Assembly: GCF_963576545.1 (NCBI RefSeq)
Contig: NC_083651.1
Span: 23,548,248-23,612,247, forward strand
From: Limanda limanda
Lineage: Eukaryota; Chordata; Actinopteri; Pleuronectiformes; Pleuronectidae
Direction: 5' to 3'
DNA: 64,000 bases
Positions within the stretch are counted from its first letter, which is position 1, and every line of letters starts with the position of its first letter. Position numbers and translations under genes: made by a program. The notes below the pieces were generated by a model that worked only from the letters and a program-made list of their open reading frames with translations, was not told the origin of the DNA and did not search any database. Shown here in pieces: positions 28,166-42,310 of the stretch.

Positions 28166-29289
28166 TTGCTTTTTGATAAGGCTGAGAAGCCGACGGTGGC
28201 GTTGATATTAGAACTCTTCAGCGTTTTTCATCCATTGGCCTAAAATATATAGGATTCTTTTTTTGATTCACACTCAGCGAACTCTGCTGCCATGTGAAAC
28301 AAGAAGTTCACACTACGTTTCAAATGAAGAAGAAGAAGAAGAATGCAGCTCCCTGCTGTGGAATGCAAAAAAAATGTTGAAATTGTCATATTTGAGCACA
28401 GCTGGAAGACACACAAGTTAGAGTTAACAAGTTTTCCATCGCCTCTAATAAAAAAAAGATCCCAAAGTGTGGCTCTGACAGCTCGGAGGGAACGTTAGAG
28501 CGATATTAGCATGTGATTGCTCGCTGCTCTCATCACCTGACAGATTCCAGTGGGTTTGGGAGGGCTTCAGTTACAGCAGAGAGACACAGGATGAGGGAGG
28601 CAGGGGGGGGGGGTGGGAGGGGAGCGAGAGGGACAGGTTACAGGGGTCGTACCACTAGAGGGACACACGGAATGAGAGGGGTGACAGTTACCTCTCTCTC
28701 TCTCTCTCTCTTTGACACAGACACACACACACACACACAAACCTGTCATGGAAAATGAACTTAATACCTTCAGACCTCCCGAGATGTGAGGAAACTGAGT
28801 GTGATGGTGTGTGTGTGCCACATGTCACCCGCCTGAACGGAGATCAGTGATTCACCTGTTTACCAGCACTTTAAATCCTGTAACCTGCCATGATTGGTGA
28901 AAATATGTAACCGAATATCGCTGTGTATGTTTGCATCTTCTAAGAAATTCTCACGTCAGAGGCTATAAATATTTGTTACATGAAAAAAAAGACATCTGCC
29001 CCTGTGTGATTTTCTTCTCAACCATGAAAGGAATGGGGGTTTAAAGGGGTTTCAGTCCCCGCAAGATAACTGAGTTGTGTCATTATGGCCGGTTTGTGTG
29101 TATCTGTGTGTCAGCGTGCTCAGGGTGTGTCCTGGGAGGACGACATGAGAGCCAACATTTGGTTCGGTTTTCCGACCACGAGCTTTGGTGTCAGTGCTGG
29201 GCCTGAAACACCCCCCCACTGCAGGGAGGGAGTGGGCGAGCAAAAGGGAAAGTGAGTGCTTGTGTGTTTGTGTGTGCGTGTGCGTGCGT
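28166..29289. other. Intergenic sequence, no gene seen
   Basis: AT-rich, then purine-rich (28580-28690) with short CT and CA tracts near 28690-28740. No supported exon. Confidence 0.5.
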
Positions 29290-29340
<51 letters not shown>

Positions 29341-29350
29341 TGAGTGTGTG
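29290..29350. repeat. (GT)n microsatellite
   Basis: GT tract of about 55 bp with imperfect edges. Confidence 0.93.
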
Positions 29351-29539
29351 TGTATCCAGAAGCTCACTGCCTTGATGGCTGCTCTGCATCACATGTAATT
29401 TTGTTCCTTTAGCACAAAACTTCATTTTCATAGTAGGATCTATTTGGGTAGGATTATTATTTTTGTTAACTGATTCTAATTGATTATTACTTATCATCCT
29501 TTCCATTGGGATGAACACACGCACACACACTGATTCACA

Positions 29540-29598
<59 letters not shown>

Positions 29599-29692
29599 TC
29601 ACATAAACACACACACACACACACACACACACATTCACATAAACACACACTCACATACAAACACACACACTCGCACAAACACACACGCAGGG
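29540..29692. repeat. Imperfect (CA)n microsatellite
   Basis: CA repeat interrupted by a recurring ATTCACATAAACA unit (about 29597 and 29632), a small higher-order repeat. Confidence 0.93.
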
Positions 29693-29769
29693 TTCCAGTA
29701 GTAAATCTGCACCAGGTCCCTTTTAAATCTCCCAGCACAGCTACAGAGCTCATGGAGCTGTGCTGTGGG

Positions 29770-30000
<231 letters not shown>

Positions 30001-30199
30001 CCAGAGAGAGGACAGAATAAATGCAGGAATAGAAGGAGAGAGAGTTGAATAAATGTGGGAGGGAGAGACAGGCAGGGAGAAATTTGGTGAAAAATCAAAG
30101 AGAGGGAGTGAGTGGGGAAAGAGATGTAGATGTGGTATAGGAGAGGGTGAGGAAAAATGAAGAGAAAAAAACCGCTCTCTAATCAGTGAGGGGCTATAT

Positions 30200-31212
30200 G
30201 GAGGCGGGCAGAGGTGCCTACTGTAATCCGATACACGTGCGCGCGCCGCGTGCATGCGCCCCGAGACAGGGGACTGAGTGAGCGGTCCTACACACTGCCA
30301 CTAACCCGGCGGAGACCGGAGAGGAAGGAGCTGCTGAGAGAGAGAGAGAGAGAGGGAGAGAGACAGAGAGAGAGACATTCGTTCAGCACAGAGAGAGAGA
30401 GAGAAGAGAGAGAGAAGGAGGGGGGAGACAGATACGCGTGTTGGAGCGGAGGAGAGCTCAGTTTGGATGAGGAGCGGAGCGGAGAGGCTGCACGATCCTT
30501 TTCTCCCGAGCAGCTTTTACGCACGGACACCGGTGCTCCACCTGCCGCCTCCTCCTCCGGGACACCTCCGCCTCCTGCGTCCCCTGGAGCAAGACACGGA
30601 ACCGGTCCCCATCCGGACATTATCCCCACAGAACAATCAAAGGGTCGACATTTATTTTAATCACAGGTGCTTTTACCAAGTAGACGCAGAACTTGGAGAT
30701 TGAGCCACAGGAGAAGATCTGGGAATATCGAAACAAAAAAGGGAAAGACTTCTTTTACTCCTTTATTTGCCAAACTTTTTTTTTTTTCTGATGGTCCCCG
30801 GTGACTCCAACAAGTGATTTTTTTTTTTTACTTTATTTGAATTTTGTAATTTCCCTCTCAGCCGTGTCAGGTCTGTATTCTGACACGCGGACCCGGTGTT
30901 GTCGCCTGTGAGCACCGACATGGATTTCGCGACTTTAAAAACGTGTTTACCGGACGATCTGAGCTGATTTCAGGCCAGTTTCACACACTGACACATCCTA
31001 AACGAACATTACAGTTTTACCCACTTTGATATTGTTGGAGAGGAGAACACACGCATTCGTGGAGGAGTCTGGGCACCGGTCGTGTTGCGCACTAGAGAAA
31101 TAGAAGAACTGTGGGAAAGGGAGACTGTTGGATCACAAACTTCTCACATATTAAATCCACAGAAGAAGATAAGAAGTGACTTTTTTATTTCCCACACATC
31201 AGAGGAGAGAAG
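30200..31212 (+). promoter_or_regulatory. nrp2: Putative promoter and 5' UTR region of nrp2
   Basis: The segment around 30225-30640 is the most CpG-rich part of this area (acgtgcgcgcgccgcgtgca near 30234, several CG-rich pieces up to 30620). GA-rich tracts lie at 30337-30420. It is followed by about 600 bp of lower-GC sequence leading to the start codon at 31213. A CpG-rich start region is expected for a developmental gene such as nrp2. No TATA box or exact start site can be fixed from sequence alone, and the leader may be long. Confidence 0.5.
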
Positions 31213-31285
31213 ATGGATTTACTCATATGGCTCTGTGGATGTTTACTGGCTTTTCTTTCGCTTCCAGTCAGAGCAGAAGAAGGAG
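31213..31285 (+). CDS. nrp2: Neuropilin-2, coding exon 1 (signal peptide)
   Basis: The exon starts at an ATG in good context (gagaagATGg) and encodes MDLLIWLCGCLLAFLSLPVR followed by AEEG. This is a typical secretory signal peptide with a hydrophobic core and probable cleavage near Ala21. The exon ends in phase 1 at a GTAGGT donor (31286). The split glycine-or-alanine codon joins correctly to the CUB exon at 43629, giving an uninterrupted frame. Neuropilin-2 is a single-pass cell-surface co-receptor for class 3 semaphorins and VEGF family ligands. Teleosts usually keep nrp2a and nrp2b; I cannot say which one this is. The short hydrophobic exon alone would be weak evidence; its position, splice phase and the strong CUB match downstream support it. 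Confidence 0.8.
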
Positions 31286-32695
31286 GTAGGTTTTGGCACT
31301 TTCCCTTCATGCCCGCTTTAATCCGTGTGACTTGTAGGTGCTAAACGGGAGTTGAACCCGCTTCTTTTCCCAAAAGACAGACACCTCTCACACCCACAGC
31401 ACAACTACCAGCATGGGAGACTCAGCAGAGACGTTTGTTTCTTAGAAGAAAATCTAGATCCCCTTCAAACCAAAATGAGCATAAATAAAACATCCTGGAG
31501 AAATAACCATTACAAATGTTCTCATTACATCAGCTACCCTAACATATATAACCCTTTTAAATCATACAATTAAAAATAAGGAGCGTAGGGACACTATTAA
31601 GCTTTAGGAGACCCCGGCTCTTAAGGGCCATTCTCAGAATTGACCCATCTCGCTCGATTGGCGTTAACACCAGAGGTGACGAAGTGAAAATAGAAAAAAG
31701 TAATAAACTTCTAATGATCGAACTTAATCCTTTAATTGTCCCATGACAGCGAGTTTTAATGTATTTGGTGCCACATGCTTCTTTACGATCAAACTTTCTA
31801 ACGGTGAGATCTTTACAAATCAAGTGTCAGAATCAGTGTCCCACCCTGACGTCAGGAAACATCTCTATCATAATCTGTGGATTTTAATCTGCAGCTTGAT
31901 CAACGACTCATCTCCGGAGAGCTATTCAATGATGAAAAATCACTATAATGCTCCTGTTCTATTCCTACCGAGGGACTAACTACCGCTGTCAGCTGCTGCG
32001 CAAGGTTCAGACTCGGGAGTTCGTATGTGTGACCTTATCGCGCTTGTTTAATCTCAGTATGTGTCACTTTATGATTTACTCACATCCCGGAGTTTTTATT
32101 GAAAAGCCTGGCAGCTACTTGTGTTTGATCACGCGGGGGCTTGGGGGGTCAGTGCGCGAAGCTGGTGGCGGGGAATCGGACCCAGTCCCCGGCTACAGGA
32201 GGCTGCTCCAGCCTCACGGAGGTCCGATTCCAGCGTCCGGAGCATTAACACCTATCAGCGGTCCACCTCCGCGCACATGATGTGAGAAACGATCCGCAGT
32301 TTGCACTACATTAAAAGTGGCACGACAGAAAAGCGTCTTCGTGCGTATCCAAACCATCTTTACGCACAGGGAGGTTCGGTTAAACACTCATGTCTTTGGG
32401 CATCCTTACTTAAATTCAGTGTTCTGTTACAGGTGGGTATTTATAGGGAAGTTGATCTGAGAACGGGGACTAGTTTTAACCAAATTGTTGTTAATAAAAT
32501 TCAAATTATATCAAATTTTACAGTGGAAATCCCTTTTATGCATTTTCAAAGAGACTGGCTGACATCCGGGTTCATTATAAATAGTAATAATCTACTCAAT
32601 CTCACTGCTGCTGTTGGTTTTATCCTCGAAAAGAGACTGAAGATTCGGCTAAACCCTTTTTTATTACTCCTCAAGGGCCACATTCTGCTATGAGA

Positions 32696-32726
<31 letters not shown>

Positions 32727-32865
32727 AAAGGTGCAAAAAGAGGCGACTGAAAAAGTGTTTTTTTTGTTGTATTGATTTAAGGCTTATTCTGGAGGTGAGC
32801 CGTGGGGCTTTTTGCAGATCTCATGACTTGGATTGAGAGGCCCGTCTGCCAAATGTTGTTTGCGT

Positions 32866-33135
<270 letters not shown>

Positions 33136-33707
33136 ACAGTGGAGGCATATACTCTCTGCATCACATTTCACCTTGAATGTGAGAAGATATGTATCATGGA
33201 GCAGATTGGTCTGTGTGGATATTTCCATGTCAACCTGAGACCTGGAAGTCAGAGCAGGCCTCGGTGAATAAAACCTGCTGGAGCCAGATACCACCTCTGA
33301 ATGTGAAGCTTCTGATAGCTGCTGCCACTGTATATAAACCACTGACTGACCCTGGTATCTTATCATTTGATCAACAGTGTAAAGTGACCCATGTTTACAG
33401 CCAGTGTCAGAGCTGAGATTCTTACAATGCAGTGAAATTCACATTGGAAACTGGTTTTCGTGGTGAAATGACCAAGTGTTTAAATGTGGTTTCTGTTCCG
33501 TTTCCATTAGTCACCATTGTTTTTTGAGCACAATCTTAATTTAACCTAAACAAAGTAGTTCTTGTTTCTGATCATGACATCACCATTTCCATAAAATAAT
33601 CTAGGAAAGCCATAAGTAATGTGTTCAGATATGACAACCTGTTGCAATGAGATTAACCTCGATCAAGCTCCTCCGACATCTCTCCCTGGTACACTGAGAT
33701 CTACTGG

Positions 33708-33710
<3 letters not shown>

Positions 33711-33741
<31 letters not shown>
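33711..33741. repeat. (AC)n tract
   Basis: Short pure AC tract. Confidence 0.9.
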
Positions 33742-33743
<2 letters not shown>

Positions 33744-36191
33744 CAGACACACACATGCTCAGCAGCAGGCTACACACAGGATTGAAGCTTCCTCAGCAGT
33801 AAACTTTTAGCAGATGCCTCCGCTCGGCTTGTCTCCGGAGAGAAGAGCAAGGAAAGCATCGTCAGACTTAAAAAAAAAAGAGGTGTATATATAGATAGCT
33901 AGAGACAGGAGGGAGGGATGGAAGCACAGTGGGGAGGAAGTGGAGGGGACAGGCGGAGGGAGAGCTGCGATGAAGAAGAAGAAGAAGTGAAGCAAACGGA
34001 AGAGCGATTTTTTAGCCTCGCTGTTTGATCCTGTTTCTTCATTCTGTTTGATCACAGCTGTGCCTGGAAGGGAGATAAACGGACGTAATTGGCCACTCAA
34101 GACCAGCTGTCTGCCTCCATAGTGTCTCCTCTGAAATATGCAGCTTGATGAAAACAGGCTCGCTGGAGTAGGAAGCAGGCAGTAGGATAAATCGCCCCAC
34201 AGGTATACACCAAGGGCTGCTTCATGAGACTGGTTCTTTATTCATGGCTCCCATCAGCCTGGTTTAGAAAGTCTGAAAGCGAAGGGAGGGAATTTCTTTC
34301 CCTGTTTTTTTGTGTTGAGAAAGTCACCAACCCCACCCCCCCACTCGTGACACAGGTTCATCGACTCTGAACGTGATTGCACTTCAGTTATTTGTGCTCC
34401 AGGCTGCAGCGTTTTTGTTTAATCGCCAGGTCATTGTCGTGCAGAATTTAAAGACTTTTTTACCAACTTACCAGTGTGAGCGTGATTGGGTTTCTAATGA
34501 ATTTGTTATTTTCTAGCCTCCAGCTTTTATAGGTCCTGGGATGCCCCATGGGGGGGTCAGGGCCTTGTAATAATTAAATGTTGCATTGGACCAGGTCATG
34601 ATGGCATCAATAAAGCAAACCATTAATGTCCTTTGTTCACAATAAGAAGAATATTATACACACCCAGCTTCAGCTCACTACATAATAAACCGACTCTGAC
34701 ACAATTGCACAACGTAATCACTTTGTGTCGGGAAAAGAAAATCAATTATGAGCGTGAAATATTACAGACATTAAATCCTATAAAACATGCATTTAGCTGT
34801 GTTTCTTTCTGTCACTGTAATTTGGTGTTTCCATGTATGGTGACTCAGTGCATATGGAGAAAGAGAGAGGGTAAAATACAGCTGTATATTATGGCAAAGT
34901 CAAATAAACTGTAAAAAAGAGTGAGTGAGTGAATGTTCAATTTTAGCAGCAGAGTATATGAGCGGCCTATAAAAAGAAAGGACAATTAGTGAGTCTGGAA
35001 TCAGCTCAGTCTTGTATGTTTTTCTCCGCATTTCCCCATCATTTCATTCTAATTGTTTCAATTCCCATTTGCCCTTCTCTCATTCTTCTGCGTTCGGATA
35101 ATGACGGCAGGAAATTATAATCTAAAGTCTGTTTGTGATGCTTCCACGCGACCTGTGAACTCCCGGCAGCGAGAGCACCTCGAGAAACAACAAAACAATA
35201 AACAGAGGAGAAATGGAGCAGAGGCGGAGGGCGAGAGAAGAAGAAACAATAAAAGATGGAGGGAGTAAAGAATCTTAAATGAGTTTTGGAGGCCAGAAGA
35301 AAGAAAGAAAGGAGAGAGGGCAATAGTGAAGTAAGAGGAGAGCAGGAGAGTGTGAAGCAGCTGAGTGGAGCCACCTGCAGTAAAGCAACCAGACGTATTC
35401 CTCTGCTCTATCAGGCTCTGGAGGTCTTCTGGCTCAAATGTCGTATATTATCAATACACACACACATTGGTTTTATACGTCACCATTTTGGAAACATGGA
35501 TACCGTTATCCACAAAATGTCCCTTAAAAATACTCTCCATCTCAAATGAAAACAGTTTAACTGTCCTGATTAGACTGAGATCTGTGTGCATGAGACAGCC
35601 GAGCGAGTGAGAGTCTGACAGGTGACACGCTGCCGCCGCCGACTTTCTACAAAACTGATTTCTTTTTAATCATCTCGCAGGCAGCAGGTGTTTCCGGCAG
35701 GTTCTCATGATTAAGGCTCGTTCTTTATTTTCATCTCGTGATTCAATCGATGGCTGACAACTTCTTCTTTTTACCTTTTTCCTTTTTTTAAAGCACATCT
35801 GAATAGAAGGAAAATCCAGGAAAATCCTGATTTAATTAGCTATGCAAGCTAAAAAGCCAACAGAATAAATAAATAAATACATTTGTGTATCAAACGAGAG
35901 GACATTGTTTTGTTTTTTTTCAATTATAACAGTAATGGTGGCCTAACAGTTGTGCAGGTCCACTGATATCAACAACCTACAAAAGACAATTAACCCTCTG
36001 CACACTCTCTCTCTCTCTCTCTCTCTCTCCTTCCCTCTCTTTAAGTCTCGCTCTCGTCTGGTAAAAGCGAAAGGACAATTAGTGGGTCCAGCAGGATGTT
36101 CTAATTACAGTTATCATGTCATTAGTAAACTGCTAGTTTTCTAGTGTCTTCACTGGCCATTGGTAATGACTGGAGTAATTAGGGAGGATGC

Positions 36192-36319
<128 letters not shown>

Positions 36320-36407
36320 AGCGAGCAGAACAAACGTCCTCAGAGGAAAGGGGAGATCGTGGAAATCCTTTGAATGAGACTATTTGCCTGTCCACACTTC
36401 TCTTAAA

Positions 36408-36542
<135 letters not shown>

Positions 36543-37149
36543 TGTACTTACCAGCTAAGCCTTCTGTGTCCTCTGTAGTCCCTCCAGAGCAGTGCCGTGC
36601 GAGGCCACACGTTGTTTTCCCTTTTCTCTCTCTCTCCCTTCATGCTGAATCACCCTGTTGTTCCTCTCTTTTCATGAAGCCTCACCTCTCCTTTATTGGC
36701 GCACTCTGTCTCTTTCTCCACACCTCCCCGTGTCAGTGTTTTCCCTCGCTCCGATTAAGAAACCTCGCTCACCTTCTGTTTGGTCTCACTTTCGCAGCGG
36801 TGGGAAATCTCTTTTACTGTTTCACTCCCTTGTTGTTGTTGTTTTTCCTCGCTCTGACTCTTTCAGTCTATGTTTCCCTCAATCCTGGCTTTCTCAGGCT
36901 GGAAGAGAATAAAGCTCAGTTGTGGAAGTCTAGACAAAAAGATGAATAACCTACTTTGTGTTTTTTTAACCTTTATTTCTGTAGAATTGATTGTAACAGA
37001 TTTAGAAGATGTCAGGGGCGTGGCATCAGAAAACCCTTATATGTGTTGTACCAGAGAGAATGGACCCACTTGGTGTTATGATGTTTTACTTTTGAAGACT
37101 TGTTGAATATGACAGAGAAACAAACTTGACTTCAAGGCAGTTGGTTGAG

Positions 37150-37330
37150 AGGAAATTGTTTGAATGTACTTTTTAAGAAAGTTTTTACGGGATTGATTTT
37201 AATGAGCACGTTAATTTGGTGCAGATCCAGAATTACAATCTGGAACTAATTAATTAAAAGGTGGTTTCCTAAGGGGACCGCTGGGGGAGATTTGTAAAGT
37301 GCTATATTCTACTTTAACCTGAAACTCTCT
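37150..37330. repeat. Dispersed fish repeat fragment (GGAGGTTATG family)
   Basis: Contains taatttggtgcagatccaga, aaggtggtttcctaagggga and ccgctgggggagatttg, matching the right half of the repeat at 14160-14690. Confidence 0.5.
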
Positions 37331-39428
37331 CTCTCTAGTCATTTCCGAACATCATTTTTTACCTCCTTTCCTTTACAGTCTGTTGCTCGTCCTCTCTCTC
37401 ACACACACACACACACCGTTCTGCTTCAGTTATCTTTTCAGTTTATTCGCTGCCGCTCTCTCTGTTAAAGATCTTTCCTGTCTCTCTCTACCTTCCTGTA
37501 CTCCGGCCTATTATCTCTCTCTCCTTTCTAAATCTCCGTAGGTCACCTAAGGTCTCTGCTCTCGAGCGGAGCAGCTTGTTCTCTTGTCAGTTCTCTTTCT
37601 GTATCACACACTCATCCTTTATTTTTTTTGCGAGTCCTCATCTCTCCAGTTTTTCATCATTCTTTGTGTTTCTCAGAGCCTTTGTAGTCCTCCTCCACCC
37701 TCCTTTTTCTATTTTAACACACGTTCCAACAAACACACACCATTCTGTCTGTAATTTTCCACTGTGGCTTAATGCAGGTCACCTGGAGAAAAGCACAACC
37801 CCACCTGTTTGTGTGTCTGCGTGTCTCTGTGTGTGTGTGAGTTGTATTTTTTGTCCAGTGAGCTGTTCTGAGCTGCTGACTTTCTCTTTTCAGATGATGA
37901 GAGACAGATGTTCTGGCGTTGCTCTCTCCCCTTTCGCCCTGCTCTGCCTCCATCTCCCTTTCTTTCTCTCCGTCTTTCTGTCCATTCCTGAGGTTTGTCG
38001 GGTCTCGGTGACTAAAACGCTCCTTGGTTCTGATCCAAAGAAGACATCTCGGGCTGTTATTTTCAGTGTTTCTCGGAGTCATACAAAAGCTTTTTAAACT
38101 CCAAATGTGAGTGTATTTCCTCCGTTTAAGGTAACGGTGCCTGAAGCTTTTTGTGAGTGCTTCGAGATGCCGGAGCCAAAAAAACATCCTCCTGAAAACG
38201 CACCGCAAATTGTAAAAATGCCAAGAAATCAATGGTAGAATTAGCATTTATTTCCCCCTAGGGCTTTGATGCAGATGTTCAGAGTCTATTGATTGGATTG
38301 TTGGATTCGGGGACCTGTTTCCTACGAGGTCAAAATGATGTGACTCACTCTACTGTTTTGAGTATTGGGACTAGTGTTGGTGGATAATGAGCTCTCTGGT
38401 TAGCTAGTCAGCTTCCTCACTCTCATACACGAACACTAAAAACACCAATGCTTTTCTTACTGGCCCACGCCAATTGAAATGAGCAAGGGTTATGCAAAGT
38501 TCCCCCGGATGAGGAAATCGATCGGGATTTCTAGAAGTGCCTCTTAAGAGTCAAATAAGACTCGGAGGGAAAATGAATATGTAAGAGAGCTTAGAGACAA
38601 GGTCAGAGAATTTGCATCTAGGTCTAACAAACAAGGATAGTTCAATTTTGCAAAGCAGCTCCATGCGGAAGCGTGTAACGGTTGTGACGTTGTGCGATTG
38701 TGTTGTGCATGCATTTCTGTACACGTTTTGATATCCACCGTATGGGTGGATCTGTGTGTGTCTGTGTGGAGGTATGTGCATGTGGGGGGAAAAAGTTGCT
38801 GAATAGGTGTTATCAGGAGGCAACACTGAACGTGGCGGAGAGCCATAAATAATGCAACGACTCATATCCCTGCTTGACTGCTTAGCATCGTTTACTGCTG
38901 CTTATCCTGGGTGTGTGTCTCTACGTGTGCATGTATGTGTGTGTGTGTGGCCTGAACCCATTGATGCCTCAGCCAGAGGGGGATAAGCGATGTTCAGCGG
39001 TTTGTGTTTGTGCTTTTTGTTGTGAATGTGTGGTCTAAATACAACCTCTCCCTGAAGATCCCACCCGCTGATGTGGTTGAGAGAGAAGCTGCGTTGTGTG
39101 AAGTCCGGGGTCAAGAGGAGGGAAGGGTTGTCGTCACCGAGCGACACACAAACAGAGACGGAGTAAAGACAATTGTGGTGTTTTAGATGTGTTGTTTTTG
39201 TTTCATCTCGTAAAAGTACCAGCTCACTCCAGATTTAAACACAGTCTGTGGTGGAGTGAAGCAAAAACCTCAGCTGAGCTCGGGTGCAGTTTTATTTGTT
39301 CTGAACTTGAGTCATTCCATGTTATGTTGTTCGTACCTATTTGTTTATCAACAGCAAATTTCTTATGCTTTTAAGATATTTTTTGGCACTATGGCTTTTA
39401 CTGATAGGACAAAATGTAGGTTTAAAAG

Positions 39429-39472
39429 ATAGAGAGAGAGAGAGAAAGAGAGAGAAAAAGAGAGAGAGAGAT
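39429..39472. repeat. (GA)n-rich tract
   Basis: About 44 bp of GA repeat with AAAG interruptions. Confidence 0.9.
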
Positions 39473-41974
39473 GTGTATGTTTAATAACTCAAACAACTTT
39501 CCATCATATAACTTTTAAAAAAAATCAAACTACACAAAAGTAGTAGAGCTGCGACATTAAACATGAATACAAATATAATATGAGACACTTAGACTCTACT
39601 CTGTGATGTCCAGGTACATTTTGCTGATACTACTGAAGAACTTATAGTTGTAAGTGTATTTTAACAATGTAGTGCTTCTGCTTTTACTTGAGTAAATGGT
39701 CTGAATAATTTTGGTAGGCAGCCACCTACGTATGCAGCTGCTTGAAGCAGGGAATCGTACAACTTGACTAAAGTTAACTTCTCAGATCATTTTTGTATAG
39801 CTTTTGTCATAATATAAAGAAGTTGTGAGGACATTTTACTCAACAAAGATTTATTTAATGCAACATTGCTAAAAAGAATAAGATCAAATGGGGTAAATTC
39901 ATCTTCTTTCAATCTCTGTCTCTCATAGATTTACCTGTTTCATGGTTGAAGATATAAAGCAGTTAGCTGTTCTACCCAAAAGAAAAACGTTTGGTTTAGG
40001 AATTTAAAATAACTAATAATCTGCACCTCAGCTCATATTATACATACATAAATGTGTATATGTGCACCAATTGAAAACAATGACAATGTCACATTCACTT
40101 AAAATTCAAAAGATGTGTGTGACACCCTTTGCCTTGTTTGGATGTGATAAATGAATTACTTTGTGTGTGTGTGTGTATGATGAGTCCAGAGATTAATGAA
40201 CCCTTGAAGCGGAATAGACACAATACTTCCCACACACACACACACACACGGCATCTGCCTCTCTGTCACACCGACCATGTTCATTTGACGCTCGGAGGTG
40301 CTGTCGTCATCGGCTACATGCCAGAGGTGAGAAGAGAGGAGGAGGAGGAGAAGAAGATGAGGGGAAGTCTGAAAAAATTTGAAAAGGGGAAGAAAAGACG
40401 AGAGCGATACCTACACAAAACTGCTCAAGTAGAAAGTTGAAGAGTGATAATAGATAAAAAGGACAATCGTATCAAATATAGTCTCAAAAAGAGGGTTGTA
40501 TCTTGTTTATTATCTTATCCAGCCTCTTTATATCTGTCAGTTGGCTGTTTCAGTCAGACATAGGCAGAAGTAAAGTAAAGAGTGGAGTAGAAAAAGAGGA
40601 ACAAACCTCCACAGCCTTTACCAGAGTCTTGTGCAGGAACTGAATCTTATAAAATCATGTCTTGGCTCTTATAGTCCTCCACCTACCCCGATAACAACCA
40701 AGCTGCAGAGCATTAAGTTATTAGTTAGTTAGATTTATCGAACAATCTTTCTTTTTTCCCCCTTGCGCTGCCTCTCTGCATATCCCAGATTGTTTTCGTC
40801 GGATACAGTTTGCAAAGCGCTGAGCTAAAAGTGGTGTTTGGCTGATGCTGCTGTGAGATTCCAGACTGGTTAAGCACTAATCCAGGTGGTGCTGAGATGA
40901 AATGCGTCTGGCCGGGTTACATAGGCCCTGTAACTCTATTCCTGTATGACTGAATGTCACCAAGGAGATTGGAAACAGATAGGAGGAGACAGACAGGACT
41001 AGTTGGCTCACAGCATAGGGGGGTGGAGACAGGCAGAGATAGGGAGATAGAGATAGAGAGAGATAGGGAGATATAGAGGGGTGATCACTAATTGCTTGCA
41101 GACAGGGTGAGGTAGATAGCAGGTAAAGCTGACCCAGTGACTGACTGACCCACACCTCTCTCTTCTCCAGCCAACTCTGGAGTGCATGACTAAATATCAA
41201 TCAGTCCACGTGCATGCGTACAGTAGCTGCAGCCATGACACAACAAAATGTGATCCTCAGTGTTTCCGTGTGTATTTGTTTGTCTATTTGAATTTATTGT
41301 GAAGACTGCGTCTGGTAAAGTGTTTATGCCGTGCGTGCGTGTGTTAATGTTGAATGTGTACAGTTACTCCTTTAGGAGGATAGGTTTACAGTAGCCGCTC
41401 TATTTATAACATTCAAACATGTTGTATTCTGCTGAGTAGTTTGACTTGGCTATGTCACCCCACTCAGGACAGTGGCAATAAATACTAAATACGGTGGTGT
41501 TTTTTTTATCAGGTCGGTGTTTGTAGAGGCACACTGAGTCTGAACTGACACAGGAATGATTGTTCGAATGCAGAACGGTGGACAAACGAAACAAAACGCT
41601 GTGAATTGAGTGAGAGAAGCAGGACGACAACAGGCAGGAGAGGTCACTGAAAGGTTTGACGAGATGAATCATGGCCTTCCCAGTCACCACATCTCAAACC
41701 AGTTGAACGTCAAAGGGAGATTTGGGCAAAGACCAGTTGGAAAGCTTTTTCCTCCACCACCACCGATTGTTTTTTGATCTCTCCGGTAGATTTCAGAGAA
41801 TTGTAGAATCAATACCAAGGTGAACTGAAACTGTTCTGGCAGCTCACTGGGGCCAGACACCTCACAGAGATATCTGCTTAGCTTCTCGTGTGTTTTATCC
41901 TCTTTCTGTGCTTTCCAATGAGAAGGCAGACAAACATGCTGCTTTTATTAGAGTGACCATCCTGTCCGCCTCCG

Positions 41975-42310
41975 TGACTCTATATAAAGATGGACGACAT
42001 GACTGCTCCTTAAAGGTGAAGCCAAAGTGTCCTGATTGCCCCCTGATGGCTGAAGTATAAGTCATTATCCCCTTGGTGGTGGATGGGACATTGACAACAC
42101 ATGACATCACTGTCATTTTGGGTTGTTCTTATCATACTGATGTTTGTTCAAGTGCTCTTTTGGAAAGTTTGGTTTCAATTAGTGATTTGATGCTATAAAA
42201 ACAGGGAAATGTCATGATTGACAGCTGAGACTGACCCATAATTGGTCAAACAGTGGACACTGGTACCACAGGCTCCTCCCCCACTACTGTGCACACTGCC
42301 GGCTTTCGTA
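41975..42310. repeat. Dispersed fish repeat in nrp2 intron 1
   Basis: Contains tatataaagatggacgacat, gctccttaaaggtgaagcca, ccccctgatggctgaagtat and tggtggatgggacattgac. I recognise this order from a repeat common in percomorph fish. Its class was not determined. Confidence 0.5.

Noticed and set aside
37576..38247. Overlapping 173- and 177-codon frames on opposite strands in nrp2 intron 1
   Set aside because: Pyrimidine-rich intron sequence low in stops; composition is repetitive and no motif is seen.
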